Origin: CAZAPG01 sp964486935
Lineage (GTDB): Bacteria > Chloroflexota > Anaerolineae > 4572-78 > J111
Assembly (NCBI GenBank): GCA_964486935.1
Contig: CAZAPG010000028.1
Location: 1-64,000 of the forward strand
DNA length: 64,000 bases
Direction of reading: 5' to 3'
Under the pieces are notes generated by a model. The model made no database searches. It was not told where the DNA came from and saw nothing but the letters and a program-made list of their open reading frames with translations. Positions 50,869-59,639 of the stretch are shown here, piece after piece (position 1 is the stretch's first letter; each line of letters opens with the position of its first letter). A program made the translations under genes and the position numbers.

Positions 50869-52671
50869 ATGTCCACCCGTCATCAAGACCTAAGCAAGAA
50901 TCTGGTTACATTAAATCAAATTTTTGAAAGCCTCAACCAGGCCGTTGACGTGCGTCAAACGCTGGATTTTGCGTTGACCCGCCTGATAGAGCTGATGGGG
51001 CTGGAAACCGGCTGGATTTTTCTAAAAGACCCCAGCTCCCAAAATCGTTGGGCCGGCAAAGGATATACCCTGGCCGCCTATCACAACCTGCCCCCGGCTA
51101 TGGGCGTCAGACGCGCCCGCGCCTGGAAGGGCAACTGCGAGTGCCAGACGTTGTGCCAAAAAGGAAAACTGACCGGCGCTTACAACCAGGTGCAGTGCAG
51201 CCGGCTGCGCAATGCCCCCGGCGACCGCCGCGAGCTGACGGTTCACGCCACCGCCCCGCTCCGCTCCGGCGATAACGTGTTGGGTATTTTGAATGTGGCC
51301 GCGCCGGATTGGGACTATTTTAGCGAAGAGGCTCTGGTATTGCTGGCCAACGTGGGCAGCCAGATGGGGATAGCCCTGGAACGGGCCTACCTGTTTGATT
51401 TAATCCAGGAGCAGCGCATCCACGAGCAGGCCGTACTGCTGGAGTTGAGCAACCAACTGTTGGGCCGCCCCGATTTGGACGACCTGATGAACTACGTAGC
51501 CGCCGAAATCCCCCGCTTGCTGGGGGTTGATGCCTGCGCCCTGCTGTTGCCCGGCGAAGACCCCGCCTTTCTGGATTTTCGGGCGGCCAGTGGCTGGCTG
51601 ACTGACCCGGTGGCGGCAGGGCGCCGCGTGCCCGCCGACGCGCGGAGTGGTTCCGGGCAGGCAATGCTGACTCAGGAGCCGCTATTAATTGAAGACCTTG
51701 TAACCGACGACCCTACCCCCTGGTCGGCAGAATGGTTGCGGGCCGAAGGCTTTAGGGGACACACGGTCATGCCGCTACTGGTAGAAGGGCACGCCATTGG
51801 CACGATTATTATTAACACGCGCGAACCACGCTTGTTTAATGAAAATGACCTGCGCTTTTTGCGGCTGATGGCTAACCAGGCGGCCATTGCCATAGAAAAA
51901 GCGCGGTTGCAGCGCCAGGAGATTCAACGGCAACGCCTGGAAGATGAATTATCCGTCGGTCAGCAAATTCAACTCAGCCTGCTGCCCGAAGAATGTCCAA
52001 TGATTGAAGGTTGGGATATTGCCGCCGCTTATAAGCCTGCCCGGCTGGTTGGCGGCGATTTTTACGATTTTTTCGACCTGGAAGACGACAGCGAGCAGTT
52101 GGGGCTGGTGATTGCCGATGTAGCCGGCAAGGGCGTGCCGGCAGCCCTGTTTATGGCCTTAAGCCGCTCGCTCATCCGCACGGTAGCTATGAGTGGCCGC
52201 CAGCCAGCCGACGTTCTGGCTCGCTCTAACCGGCTCATTTACAACGACACCCGTTCCAAACTGTTTCTAACCGCTTTTTACGCCAAATTAAACCTGCGTA
52301 CCGGGCAAATGGCCTATGCCAATGCCGGCCACAACTGGCCGCTCTGGATTCATGCCCAAACCGGGCAGGTAACGCTCTTAAAGGCAAAGGGTATTGTGCT
52401 GGGCGCTTTTGAAGAGGTAGATATGGAGCAAAAAGAGATGCAATTGGCCCCCGGCGACCTGATAATTTTTTACACCGACGGCATCACCGAAGCGATGAAC
52501 GCCGAGCATCAACTTTTTGGGATGGACCGATTGGAAACGCTGGTTATGAGCAATCCCCAGGCCAAGTCCCAACAGGTTATTGATACCGTGGTTGAAGCCG
52601 TGGAAGAATTTACCGGCGGCACCCCCCAATCCGACGATTTCACGCTGCTGGTGATAAAATGGCAGCCGTAA
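50869..52671 (+). CDS. Two-GAF SpoIIE/RsbU-type PP2C serine phosphatase
   Basis: The 600-residue cytoplasmic protein has GAF1 (about 25-175), GAF2 (about 195-345), a linker helix and a PP2C/SpoIIE phosphatase domain (from about 375: LVGGDFYDFF, VIADVAGKGVPAALFMA, ANAGHNWPL, FYTDGITEA). RsbU-like phosphatases activate anti-anti-sigma factors. GAF1 contains Cys90, Cys92, Cys96 and Cys110 (C-x-C-x3-C-x13-C), a likely Zn or Fe-S site and thus a possible redox or gas sensor. No STAS or anti-sigma gene is adjacent. Confidence 0.9.
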   Translation: MSTRHQDLSKNLVTLNQIFESLNQAVDVRQTLDFALTRLIELMGLETGWIFLKDPSSQNRWAGKGYTLAAYHNLPPAMGVRRARAWKGNCECQTLCQKGKLTGAYNQVQCSRLRNAPGDRRELTVHATAPLRSGDNVLGILNVAAPDWDYFSEEALVLLANVGSQMGIALERAYLFDLIQEQRIHEQAVLLELSNQLLGRPDLDDLMNYVAAEIPRLLGVDACALLLPGEDPAFLDFRAASGWLTDPVAAGRRVPADARSGSGQAMLTQEPLLIEDLVTDDPTPWSAEWLRAEGFRGHTVMPLLVEGHAIGTIIINTREPRLFNENDLRFLRLMANQAAIAIEKARLQRQEIQRQRLEDELSVGQQIQLSLLPEECPMIEGWDIAAAYKPARLVGGDFYDFFDLEDDSEQLGLVIADVAGKGVPAALFMALSRSLIRTVAMSGRQPADVLARSNRLIYNDTRSKLFLTAFYAKLNLRTGQMAYANAGHNWPLWIHAQTGQVTLLKAKGIVLGAFEEVDMEQKEMQLAPGDLIIFYTDGITEAMNAEHQLFGMDRLETLVMSNPQAKSQQVIDTVVEAVEEFTGGTPQSDDFTLLVIKWQP

Positions 52672-52686
52672 ACCCTATCCCTGTAC

Positions 52687-52716
52687 AAAAGGACAGGTTG
52701 AAGCCTGTCCTTTTTT
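52687..52716. terminator. Intrinsic terminator
   Basis: AAAAGGACAGG pairs with CCTGTCCTTTT over a 6-base loop, and a run of six T starts in the stem. It ends the phosphatase gene and can also act for the convergent MFS gene. Confidence 0.88.
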
Positions 52717-52791
52717 AGTGACACTTATCTGACCCGTTGCCTGATGCGGCTGTTCAGGTTTGTCTGGTAGAATCGGCATCAAACGCTCCGG

Positions 52792-54114
52792 TCATCCCCA
52801 GCGAGCCAAAGCCGCTCCGCTCCCGATACGAAGCAAAAAGACCAGCAGCAGCGTTTCTCGCAATCCAATTACGTCGGCTATAAAGGGGCCAAGCATTGTG
52901 CCGATAAGGGTAGCCAGGCTCAGAACAATATTGTAAATAGCCAGATATGGCGGGCGGTTGTCATCGGGCACGTGCTCTAGCAATCGATTGGCCAGCGCGC
53001 CACTTAAAATACCCCAAACAGTGCCACCCGCAACGCTGGCGGCAACAATTAACGCAACCCCCTGGCTCAGTCCAATCAGCAGCGGGTATAAAGATAACAA
53101 AATAGCGCCTAATACGGTCAACCGATAATTTCCCCAGCGGTGGGTCAATCGCCCCAACAAGGGGGCTGCCAGCAACATGGTCAGATAAAAAATGGCGCTG
53201 GTCCAGCCAATTTCGCCATCGCTGAGCCTGACCTGGCGCACCAAAAATATGGGAAAAATTGCTGCCGGCAAAAATTGGGAGAAATGAAACAGAAAGAAGG
53301 CTACCATCACCCAGCGATATTGAGCGGAAACCTGCTTGAATATGCCGGTATGGCCGGGTCGCCATTTTAACCAGAGACGCACCCCTAGCGTCAGCCGGTG
53401 CGGCAGCGCGCCGCTAAAGCCCATCAAACGGCCCGGTTGAGCATGGTCTGTAAGGGGGTTAAATTTAAACTGCCGGGGCGTTTCCGGCACCTGAATACGA
53501 GAAATATGGTAGGTGCTCATGCCAACACCCAATGCGCCCAGCGCAAACACAACTACATAACCCCAATCAAAACTCAGTTGGTCTAAGAGCCAGCCACTAA
53601 ACAGAAACGAGGCCATAATAGTGCCTGCCAGCAACGCATTGCGTCGCCCCACTACTGTGCCGCGCTCTTTGGGGGGCACAGTAGCAGCCAGCAACGCATT
53701 AAAGCCGATTACCAGCGCCGCGCCCGGAATGGCCATCAGCAGGGTAATAATCAGTACCGCCCAAATTTGAACCTGGGCGGGCAAAATCAACGGCAGTGGA
53801 ATCAACACAAAATATCCCAACCGATGAAAAATAGCGGTCCAGGTAACGGCTGGCCCCAGGGCGCGGTTTTCTAACCAGCGGCCAGCCGGCAGCGTAAACA
53901 AAACACTGACCAGGGCCGGGCCGGCCGTAAGCAAGCCCACCTGCCAACCGGCTGCGCCCAAACGAGTCAAAAAGACAGCCAGAAACGATAATGTACTGCC
54001 AAAGGTTATACCATACCAGGCGATGTCCCAGTATAAATGCACAAAATTGGCCGCCTGCTGGCGGCCTGCCTCAACCCGGGACGATGTTTCCAATCCCCTG
54101 ACAATAGTTGACAT
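52792..54114 (-). CDS. Major facilitator superfamily transporter
   Basis: The 440-residue protein has twelve hydrophobic segments, with the MFS A-motif-like TLPAGRWLENRALG between helices 2 and 3 and ERGTVVGRRNALLAG further on. The substrate cannot be read; drug or small-metabolite export is common in this branch. Its promoter is a perfect -10 (minus 54127-54122) only 7 bases from the ATG, again suggesting a leaderless message. Confidence 0.87.
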   Translation of the reverse strand: MSTIVRGLETSSRVEAGRQQAANFVHLYWDIAWYGITFGSTLSFLAVFLTRLGAAGWQVGLLTAGPALVSVLFTLPAGRWLENRALGPAVTWTAIFHRLGYFVLIPLPLILPAQVQIWAVLIITLLMAIPGAALVIGFNALLAATVPPKERGTVVGRRNALLAGTIMASFLFSGWLLDQLSFDWGYVVVFALGALGVGMSTYHISRIQVPETPRQFKFNPLTDHAQPGRLMGFSGALPHRLTLGVRLWLKWRPGHTGIFKQVSAQYRWVMVAFFLFHFSQFLPAAIFPIFLVRQVRLSDGEIGWTSAIFYLTMLLAAPLLGRLTHRWGNYRLTVLGAILLSLYPLLIGLSQGVALIVAASVAGGTVWGILSGALANRLLEHVPDDNRPPYLAIYNIVLSLATLIGTMLGPFIADVIGLRETLLLVFLLRIGSGAALARWG

Positions 54115-54121
54115 ATAACTT

Positions 54122-54127
54122 ATTATA
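54122..54127 (-). promoter_or_regulatory. -10 box close to the MFS start codon
   Basis: TATAAT on the minus strand ends 7 bases before ATG 54114, with no Shine-Dalgarno and only a poor -35 match (TTTGAG). It is the second leaderless-type arrangement in the window. Confidence 0.35.
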
Positions 54128-54210
54128 CCCTTTACTAAAAAGTCTCAAACAATCAATATACTCCCCTGTAAAATAAAAGGCAAAATCAAATCAGCAAAGG
54201 AGCAGAGATT

Positions 54211-55944
54211 ATGTCAAAAATTCGTATTGCCGGCAAAACAGATTTAACCCAGCCCGGCTGCAAGGTTTTTCAGGCCAACGGACACATTCTGGCCGTTTTC
54301 AATACCGGGCGCGGCCTGTTTGCCGTTGACAACCGTTGCCCTCATATGGGCTTTCCGCTGGATAAAGGCTCGGTGAAAGATGGCATCTTAACCTGTCACT
54401 GGCATCACGCCCGGTTCGATTTGGCCTCGGGGGGCGCGTTTGACCTGTTTGCCGATGATGTTGTCGCCTATCCCGTAACCGTTGAAGGCGATGGTGTATT
54501 TGTTGACCTCAGCCCTCGGCGCGACCCGCAAACCTACTACCAAAAACGGCTGCAAGATGGCCTGGAGCAAAACCTGCGGCTGGTTGTTGCCAAATCGGCC
54601 ATTGCCCTGGTTGAGCCGGATAACCCCGCTTCGGCCATTGCCCCCTTTGAAATTGGGCTGCAATTTGGCAGCAAATACCGGGCCGGCGGCTGGGCTATGG
54701 GGCAAACCATTAACGCCTGCATGTTAAACCTGGTTCCCCATCTGGCTCCCGCCGACCGCCCGCTGGCGCTGTACCAGGGACTCACCGCCGTGGCCCGTGA
54801 TATCGAAGGGATGGCCCCTTATTTTACCATTGACCCGCTGCCCGGCCCCACCGCAAATTTAGCCACGCTCAAGCAATGGTTCAGACAATTTGTTGAAGTG
54901 CGAGACAACGAAGGCGCAGAACGATGCCTGGCCACCGCCATTCAAAACGGAGCCAATGCTCAAACCATTTCCGACATGCTGTTTACCGCCGCTACTGACC
55001 ATCGCTACCTGACCATCGGGCACGTTGCCGATTTCACCAACAAGGCTCTCGAAGCCCTGGAGCAGGTGGGCTGGTCGCAGGCCGCCCAGGTGTTGCCCGG
55101 CCTGGTACCAAATTATACCCAGGCCACCCGCATGGAAGAACGCAACGAGTGGCGTCACCCCATTGACCTGGTCGACATTTTGACCGGCGCCTTTGAAAAA
55201 ATCCCCGCCGCCTTAGAAGCAGGGAGCAATAAAAACGGCAACTCGCACACGCTAACGAGTGGCCTGCCGGTACTACTGGGCGACAACCCGCAGAACATTG
55301 TCGATCTGTTGCTGCAAATGTTGGCCGAGGGGGTTAGCCTCCAAAGTTTGGCCCAAATTGTAAGTTATGCTGCCGCCCGACGCATTGCTCACTTTCACAT
55401 CTCAAATGAATTTGGCGATTGGGACACGGTACTGCACACCTTTACTTACGCCAACGCCATTCAACGGGCGATACTCCGCAGCCCATCAATGGAGCTGCTG
55501 CGAGGCGTCTTTGATGCTGCCATGTCGGTTTACCTGGATAGATTTTTGAACATTCCCTCAACGCCGCTGCCCCAGGTTGAAACCAACCACCAGAAACCGG
55601 GTGATTTACGAGTCGAACTGCTATCGTTGCTTAACAGGCAGCAGCAGGTTAACCAAGCCGGCGCGCTGGTTGCTCAATATCTGGCTAATGGTGGTCAGGC
55701 TGAGGGTATTATTGCTACGCTTGGCAGCGCCTTGCTGCGTGAAGACCCGGATTTTCACACCATTCAAACAATTGAAACAGCGGTAAGCCAGTATCAACTG
55801 CTTAAAGGCAGACCCGAAGCAAACCATGTATTGATTGCGGCAGCGCGATATTTGGCAGCGCACGCACCGACCCCTCGCGCTCAAAATCAAACCTATCAAA
55901 TTGCGTTGCGGCTACATCGCGGGGAAAAAGTGTACGAAGGGTAG
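54211..55944 (+). CDS. Rieske [2Fe-2S] protein with a large uncharacterised helical C-terminal domain
   Basis: Residues about 1-105 are a soluble Rieske ferredoxin domain with CPHMG and CHWHHARF ligands (C-x-H...C-x2-H). The remaining 470 residues are mostly helical, with TDHRYLTIGHVADFTNKALEAL, SYAAARRIAHFHISNEFGDWDTVLHTFTYANA and no membrane segment. The histidine-rich helices (HVADF, HFH, HTF) could bind a metal or act as an oxidoreductase partner. I do not recognise this domain. AAAGGAG precedes the ATG. It stands alone before a terminator. Confidence 0.8.
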   Translation: MSKIRIAGKTDLTQPGCKVFQANGHILAVFNTGRGLFAVDNRCPHMGFPLDKGSVKDGILTCHWHHARFDLASGGAFDLFADDVVAYPVTVEGDGVFVDLSPRRDPQTYYQKRLQDGLEQNLRLVVAKSAIALVEPDNPASAIAPFEIGLQFGSKYRAGGWAMGQTINACMLNLVPHLAPADRPLALYQGLTAVARDIEGMAPYFTIDPLPGPTANLATLKQWFRQFVEVRDNEGAERCLATAIQNGANAQTISDMLFTAATDHRYLTIGHVADFTNKALEALEQVGWSQAAQVLPGLVPNYTQATRMEERNEWRHPIDLVDILTGAFEKIPAALEAGSNKNGNSHTLTSGLPVLLGDNPQNIVDLLLQMLAEGVSLQSLAQIVSYAAARRIAHFHISNEFGDWDTVLHTFTYANAIQRAILRSPSMELLRGVFDAAMSVYLDRFLNIPSTPLPQVETNHQKPGDLRVELLSLLNRQQQVNQAGALVAQYLANGGQAEGIIATLGSALLREDPDFHTIQTIETAVSQYQLLKGRPEANHVLIAAARYLAAHAPTPRAQNQTYQIALRLHRGEKVYEG

Positions 55945-55956
55945 GGCAAACGCAAC

Positions 55957-55991
55957 AAAAAACCCCGAACTCATTTTGAGACGGGGTTTTT
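55957..55991. terminator. Bidirectional intrinsic terminator
   Basis: AAAAAACCCCG pairs with CGGGGTTTTT around a 14-base loop, giving U-rich tails on both strands. It lies between the convergent Rieske and TIR-receiver genes. Confidence 0.9.
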
Positions 55992-56004
55992 GTTGGGGTG
56001 GTTG

Positions 56005-56922
56005 CTACCTAATGCCGATTTTACGGGTAGCCTCGACCACAACCTCTTGAAACTCTTCAAGATCTAGCCTGGCTTTTTGAATAAAATCGAAGACGCCAAC
56101 TTCCTTAAAGGCGCGGCGCTGCTCATCCAGATTACCGGTACCGGTGATGATGATAATAGGCAACTGTTGCTGAAATTGCTCTCGGATTTTGAGAGCCAGT
56201 TCCAGGCCGTCGGCGTAGCAGGTAGATTTGTCCAGGTTCAGGTCAATCGTCACCAGGTCAAAGCTAAAGTCTGTAGACAGAAGATTTTCTGCCTGTTCAT
56301 AGTCGCCAACGGTAACTACCAGACAATCAATTTGACGCAAAATGCGGCTGAGACGGCGCTGCCAACTTGGCTCATCCTCAACAATTAAGATGCGCCTTGG
56401 TCCGGTTTTGGCCTTGTCTACCGATGCAAAGTTGTTGGTCTGCTGAGGTTGGGCCAGAAAGGGTGTTGTGTTCTGCTTTTGGAGCAGCAACAGAATTTCT
56501 TCGGCAATTTGAGAGAGATGTTCATCAACAAGTAATCCTCCTTGCGACCAAACCGGCGTTCCATCTTTAGGGCGAACCGTTATCTGTTGCAGCCACTTAA
56601 CAGCTCGCCAGGCACAGGCTCGCGCAATTACCGGAATGATAATCACCTCCTCATTTTGACGCCGCCGCAGGAGTTGCGGCACTTCTGAATTCAAAATAAA
56701 CTCCGAGTTGAGGAAGTTGGCTGTAACCAACAACACGGCAATTTTGGCATGGTCAATAGCCTGACCAACCTTTTTTTGCCAATCTTCACCGGCGCCAATA
56801 CAACTATCGCTCCACACGCCAATTAAACCGGCATGTTGCAACACTCTCAGGTGCGAGACCAGTGTGTCTTTTTCGGCCTCATCTTTATGACTATAGCTGA
56901 TAAAAATCACGGGGTCAGCCAT
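56005..56922 (-). CDS. TIR-domain / receiver-domain fusion protein
   Basis: From ATG 56922 (AAGGAGA upstream) the 305-residue protein has an N-terminal TIR-type domain (VIFISYSHKDEAEKD, HAKIAVLLVTANFLNSEF), a short linker and a C-terminal response-regulator receiver domain. The receiver has an acidic patch (VEDEP), a phospho-acceptor Asp (VTIDLNL), the Thr loop (IITGTG) and a Lys (FIQKAR). TIR domains can be NADases or protein-interaction modules; a candidate catalytic Glu lies in LNSEVPQLL, but I cannot assign it firmly. It follows a response regulator and a histidine kinase in one operon, so phosphorylation by that kinase is likely to control the TIR part. An upstream in-frame extension overlaps the regulator gene and is rejected. 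Confidence 0.85.
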   Translation of the reverse strand: MADPVIFISYSHKDEAEKDTLVSHLRVLQHAGLIGVWSDSCIGAGEDWQKKVGQAIDHAKIAVLLVTANFLNSEFILNSEVPQLLRRRQNEEVIIIPVIARACAWRAVKWLQQITVRPKDGTPVWSQGGLLVDEHLSQIAEEILLLLQKQNTTPFLAQPQQTNNFASVDKAKTGPRRILIVEDEPSWQRRLSRILRQIDCLVVTVGDYEQAENLLSTDFSFDLVTIDLNLDKSTCYADGLELALKIREQFQQQLPIIIITGTGNLDEQRRAFKEVGVFDFIQKARLDLEEFQEVVVEATRKIGIR

Positions 56923-56953
56923 TCTCTTCTCCTTACAAAACGTGTCGGCTTGT

Positions 56954-57364
56954 TTATTGATAATTGAGCGCCAGATAGATTTTTGCAACCAGGTCGTCCG
57001 GGTCCAGGCGTTGCTTTTCAAGAATAAAACTGGGCGAAAATGGACAATGACTGAGTCGCCGATTCCACCATTCATCACCGCTGATGATGATGATTTTGAT
57101 GTTTCTGTTCTGACGCCAAAGCTGATTGGCAATCTGCAAACCGTCAACATTGTACGGCACCCCGGATAAATTTACATCGAGGATAAGCAGGTCAAGCCGA
57201 CACATATCAAAAATAGTTTGTGCCTGTTGATTATTGGCCGCAATATTCACATTGAAAGGTTCATCGCGCAAAAAGCGCCTAAACTTCTTTTGCCAGCTTT
57301 CCAAATCTTCTACAACTAAAATGTTGTAGTGTGGTTTGGTATGAGATTCTGGTTCTGCATCCAT
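56954..57364 (-). CDS. Single-domain response regulator
   Basis: The 136-residue protein is a lone receiver domain: VEDLESW acidic patch, LILDVNL phospho-acceptor, IIISGDE and an EKQR near the Lys site. There is no DNA-binding output domain. It overlaps the kinase gene by 49 bases and sits 31 bp before the TIR-receiver gene, which points to a phosphorelay or a shuttle between them. Confidence 0.88.
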   Translation of the reverse strand: MDAEPESHTKPHYNILVVEDLESWQKKFRRFLRDEPFNVNIAANNQQAQTIFDMCRLDLLILDVNLSGVPYNVDGLQIANQLWRQNRNIKIIIISGDEWWNRRLSHCPFSPSFILEKQRLDPDDLVAKIYLALNYQ

Positions 57365-59352
57365 AGTTTTCTATCCCTACCCCTGGTGGCGGTGGGGATT
57401 TTGATTAAAAATTTGCATCCGCGCCGGGTATCTTTAACCAGCTGTATCTGACCGCCCCAACGTTTAAGGAAGGTGTCGCACCACCATAAGCCGTAGCCCA
57501 ATCCATCTTTACGTCCGCTGACACCCAATTTAAAAATATCCTTCTCATTGAGGGTTTCCGACAGCCCCGGCCCGGAATCTTGTACAATTACCTGAACCCA
57601 TCGTCCACCTGGGGAGCAGCTTGTAGCAAACTTCAAAACGCCTCGAAGCTGGTCTTTCATGGCAATTAGCGCATTATTGATGAGGTTATCAAAAACAAGT
57701 TCAAGTTGGCGCGTTGCCATTACAGGCGGAACATTGTTCAACTCTTCTATAACAATTACTTTTGAAAGTTCATTTTGCTTTTCCTGTAATACGTTTTTAA
57801 TACATTCACTAACATTAATTAACTCCTGTGGCGATGGTTGAAACGGCTTACGAATATTCTCGGCCATCGACAGGGTGGCTTCGGCGTTTTCCAGCATGTC
57901 TTCAAGCAGTTCAAACAGTTCGGTTTCGTTTAATTTACCCTCTGTATGCTGACGTTTTAAGTATTTGATATCGGCCCGAATTGAGCCAACCTGGTTGTTG
58001 ATACTGTGGACCATATTACTGGCCATATCACCCATGGCTACCACCTGGGCCACATTGGCAAACCGCTCGCGGATTTCCTGCTCGGCTTTGAACTGGTAGG
58101 CATTATGAATAGCAATAGCGGCCTGCACAGCAAGTTGCTCAAGCATTTCTAAGGATAGTTCATCAAAGGCGTTCTCTTCCTGGCCGGCAATGTTAATAAC
58201 CCCAATCAACTCATCCTCTAACAGAATAGGCACGCCCAATAGCGACTTCATCACTTTGGCATACGGACCCCACCCACCGCCAATCACGTCATCAAAATGT
58301 TGAACAGGTTGTTCGGTGGTGTTATTGATGAGTTTTGGCTTTTTATCCTGCATAATGGCCTGGGTGATGCCAAATTTTATCTCGTCAAATGAGTCCAAAA
58401 TTTCCGGAAAGCTCACCTGATGGACCAAATCGGTGGCATATTTGCCAGCCAACACCACCTGGCCATACTCCGCGCCAATCAGGTTTAGCGCCCCATCCAA
58501 AATCCGCTTCAGCACCTCCTGCAAATCCAGCGATGAGTTGATGGTCCGTTCGATGCTTCTAAGCTGAACAAGCTCCGACTCGCGCAGGGCTAATTTCTGG
58601 TTAAGCTGGTCAAACAGCAGCGAATTTTGCACCGCAATAGCCGCATTGGCCGCCAAAAATTGCAGCGCTTCAATATCGGTCGGCCAGATTTTATCTTTGC
58701 GGGTACCGGCATACAGATTACCTACGGCCCGCCCATCTACCAGTAGTGGAATTGAGATACAGGTTTTAACACCAATATTCCGCTGAATACGATAGCACAA
58801 TTTAGGGTCAACGACAGGCTGAAACAGTTCATACAGGTCATGGGTAATTCTGGTTTCACCGGTCAGGCAGGTCTGGACGCCCAGATTGTGGCGGTGTTCT
58901 CTCAGCGATACTGAACTACCCATAATCTGCACGCCAAATAATTTTTCTATCCGGCTCCAATCGTGGCGATGGACAAAACTGTTAAAAGCAACGGCCTGTA
59001 CCGACAACGTTTGTCCCTCTTCATCCAGGGCGGCCAGCATCGCTCCCGTGTATCCCAAGCCCTTGACAACACCCTGCACAATTTTGTCAAAGACATTGTT
59101 AATATCAGAAAGCCGCTGAATTCCCGGTAAAATATCTCTAACATTTACGACATGTGAGTACAACAGACTGCCTTCAGTCAGCCCCTCTGGTTCCACACTC
59201 GCCGCAACAGCAGAATGCTGACGCAACCGGTGAACGTCAACGGGAATCTGTTTCCAAATTGTGACCATCTTCCGAACAAGTCTCTCTATCTCGTACCGTA
59301 CGGATATGGGGATTCCTGCGCGCTTCTCAACAAATTTTGATTGCATTAGCAA
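57316..59352 (-). CDS. GAF-GAF sensor histidine kinase
   Basis: The 678-residue cytoplasmic kinase has two GAF domains (about 90-245 and 275-425), a dimerisation helix with the phospho-acceptor in MVHSINNQVGS, and a HATPase domain (N box FDNLINNALIAMKD, G1 DSGPGLSE, GLGYGLWWCDTFLKRWGG). There are no membrane segments, so it senses an internal signal, perhaps through a GAF ligand or cofactor. It starts at TTG 59352 or ATG 59346 with no clear ribosome binding site. It is the first gene of the operon, with a palindrome at its promoter. Confidence 0.9.
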   Translation of the reverse strand: MLMQSKFVEKRAGIPISVRYEIERLVRKMVTIWKQIPVDVHRLRQHSAVAASVEPEGLTEGSLLYSHVVNVRDILPGIQRLSDINNVFDKIVQGVVKGLGYTGAMLAALDEEGQTLSVQAVAFNSFVHRHDWSRIEKLFGVQIMGSSVSLREHRHNLGVQTCLTGETRITHDLYELFQPVVDPKLCYRIQRNIGVKTCISIPLLVDGRAVGNLYAGTRKDKIWPTDIEALQFLAANAAIAVQNSLLFDQLNQKLALRESELVQLRSIERTINSSLDLQEVLKRILDGALNLIGAEYGQVVLAGKYATDLVHQVSFPEILDSFDEIKFGITQAIMQDKKPKLINNTTEQPVQHFDDVIGGGWGPYAKVMKSLLGVPILLEDELIGVINIAGQEENAFDELSLEMLEQLAVQAAIAIHNAYQFKAEQEIRERFANVAQVVAMGDMASNMVHSINNQVGSIRADIKYLKRQHTEGKLNETELFELLEDMLENAEATLSMAENIRKPFQPSPQELINVSECIKNVLQEKQNELSKVIVIEELNNVPPVMATRQLELVFDNLINNALIAMKDQLRGVLKFATSCSPGGRWVQVIVQDSGPGLSETLNEKDIFKLGVSGRKDGLGYGLWWCDTFLKRWGGQIQLVKDTRRGCKFLIKIPTATRGRDRKLWMQNQNLIPNHTTTF

Positions 59353-59386
59353 TATATCCAGTTTTTAATAAACAGAACATTAGTTT

Positions 59387-59408
59387 TTAACATTGTTAAC
59401 AATGTTAA
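59387..59408. promoter_or_regulatory. Perfect 22-bp palindrome, probable operator
   Basis: TTAACATTGTT followed at once by its reverse complement AACAATGTTAA forms an exact palindrome. It starts 5 bases after the minus-strand -10 box and spans the expected transcription start of the kinase operon, a classic repressor position. The cognate regulator is not in the window. Confidence 0.65.
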
Positions 59409-59413
59409 GGCGC

Positions 59414-59443
59414 ATTATAACATACCTTTATTATTTATGACAA
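59414..59443 (-). promoter_or_regulatory. Promoter of the histidine kinase / TIR-receiver operon
   Basis: On the minus strand TTGTCA (59443-59438) and a perfect TATAAT (59419-59414) are spaced by 18 bases, directly before the 22-bp palindrome. Confidence 0.65.
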
Positions 59444-59580
59444 GCCCCTATATTTTGGGGGTAATTTGAATTTTTTATCTATATATTGTGGTAAATTTAA
59501 CATAATATTAGAAATTTTTGCTTATGTAAAGCAGGTAACTTCTGATTTCATCCCCTCTGTAAGTGTCTGAAAAAAACCAA

Positions 59581-59610
59581 TTGACCAATTTCAAAACCCA
59601 ATGATATAAT
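59581..59610 (+). promoter_or_regulatory. Promoter of the FHA-ABC transporter gene
   Basis: TTGACC (59581-59586) and TATAAT (59605-59610) are 18 bases apart; the leader would be about 23 bases with no clear Shine-Dalgarno. Confidence 0.65.
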
Positions 59611-59639
59611 CAACTAACTTTATATTGGTAGAGTTGCTA

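Noticed and set aside
56923..57150. 76-residue N-terminal extension of the TIR-receiver protein
   Set aside because: It lies antisense-free but overlaps the response-regulator gene, and a strong AAGGAGA precedes ATG 56922 where the TIR domain begins.
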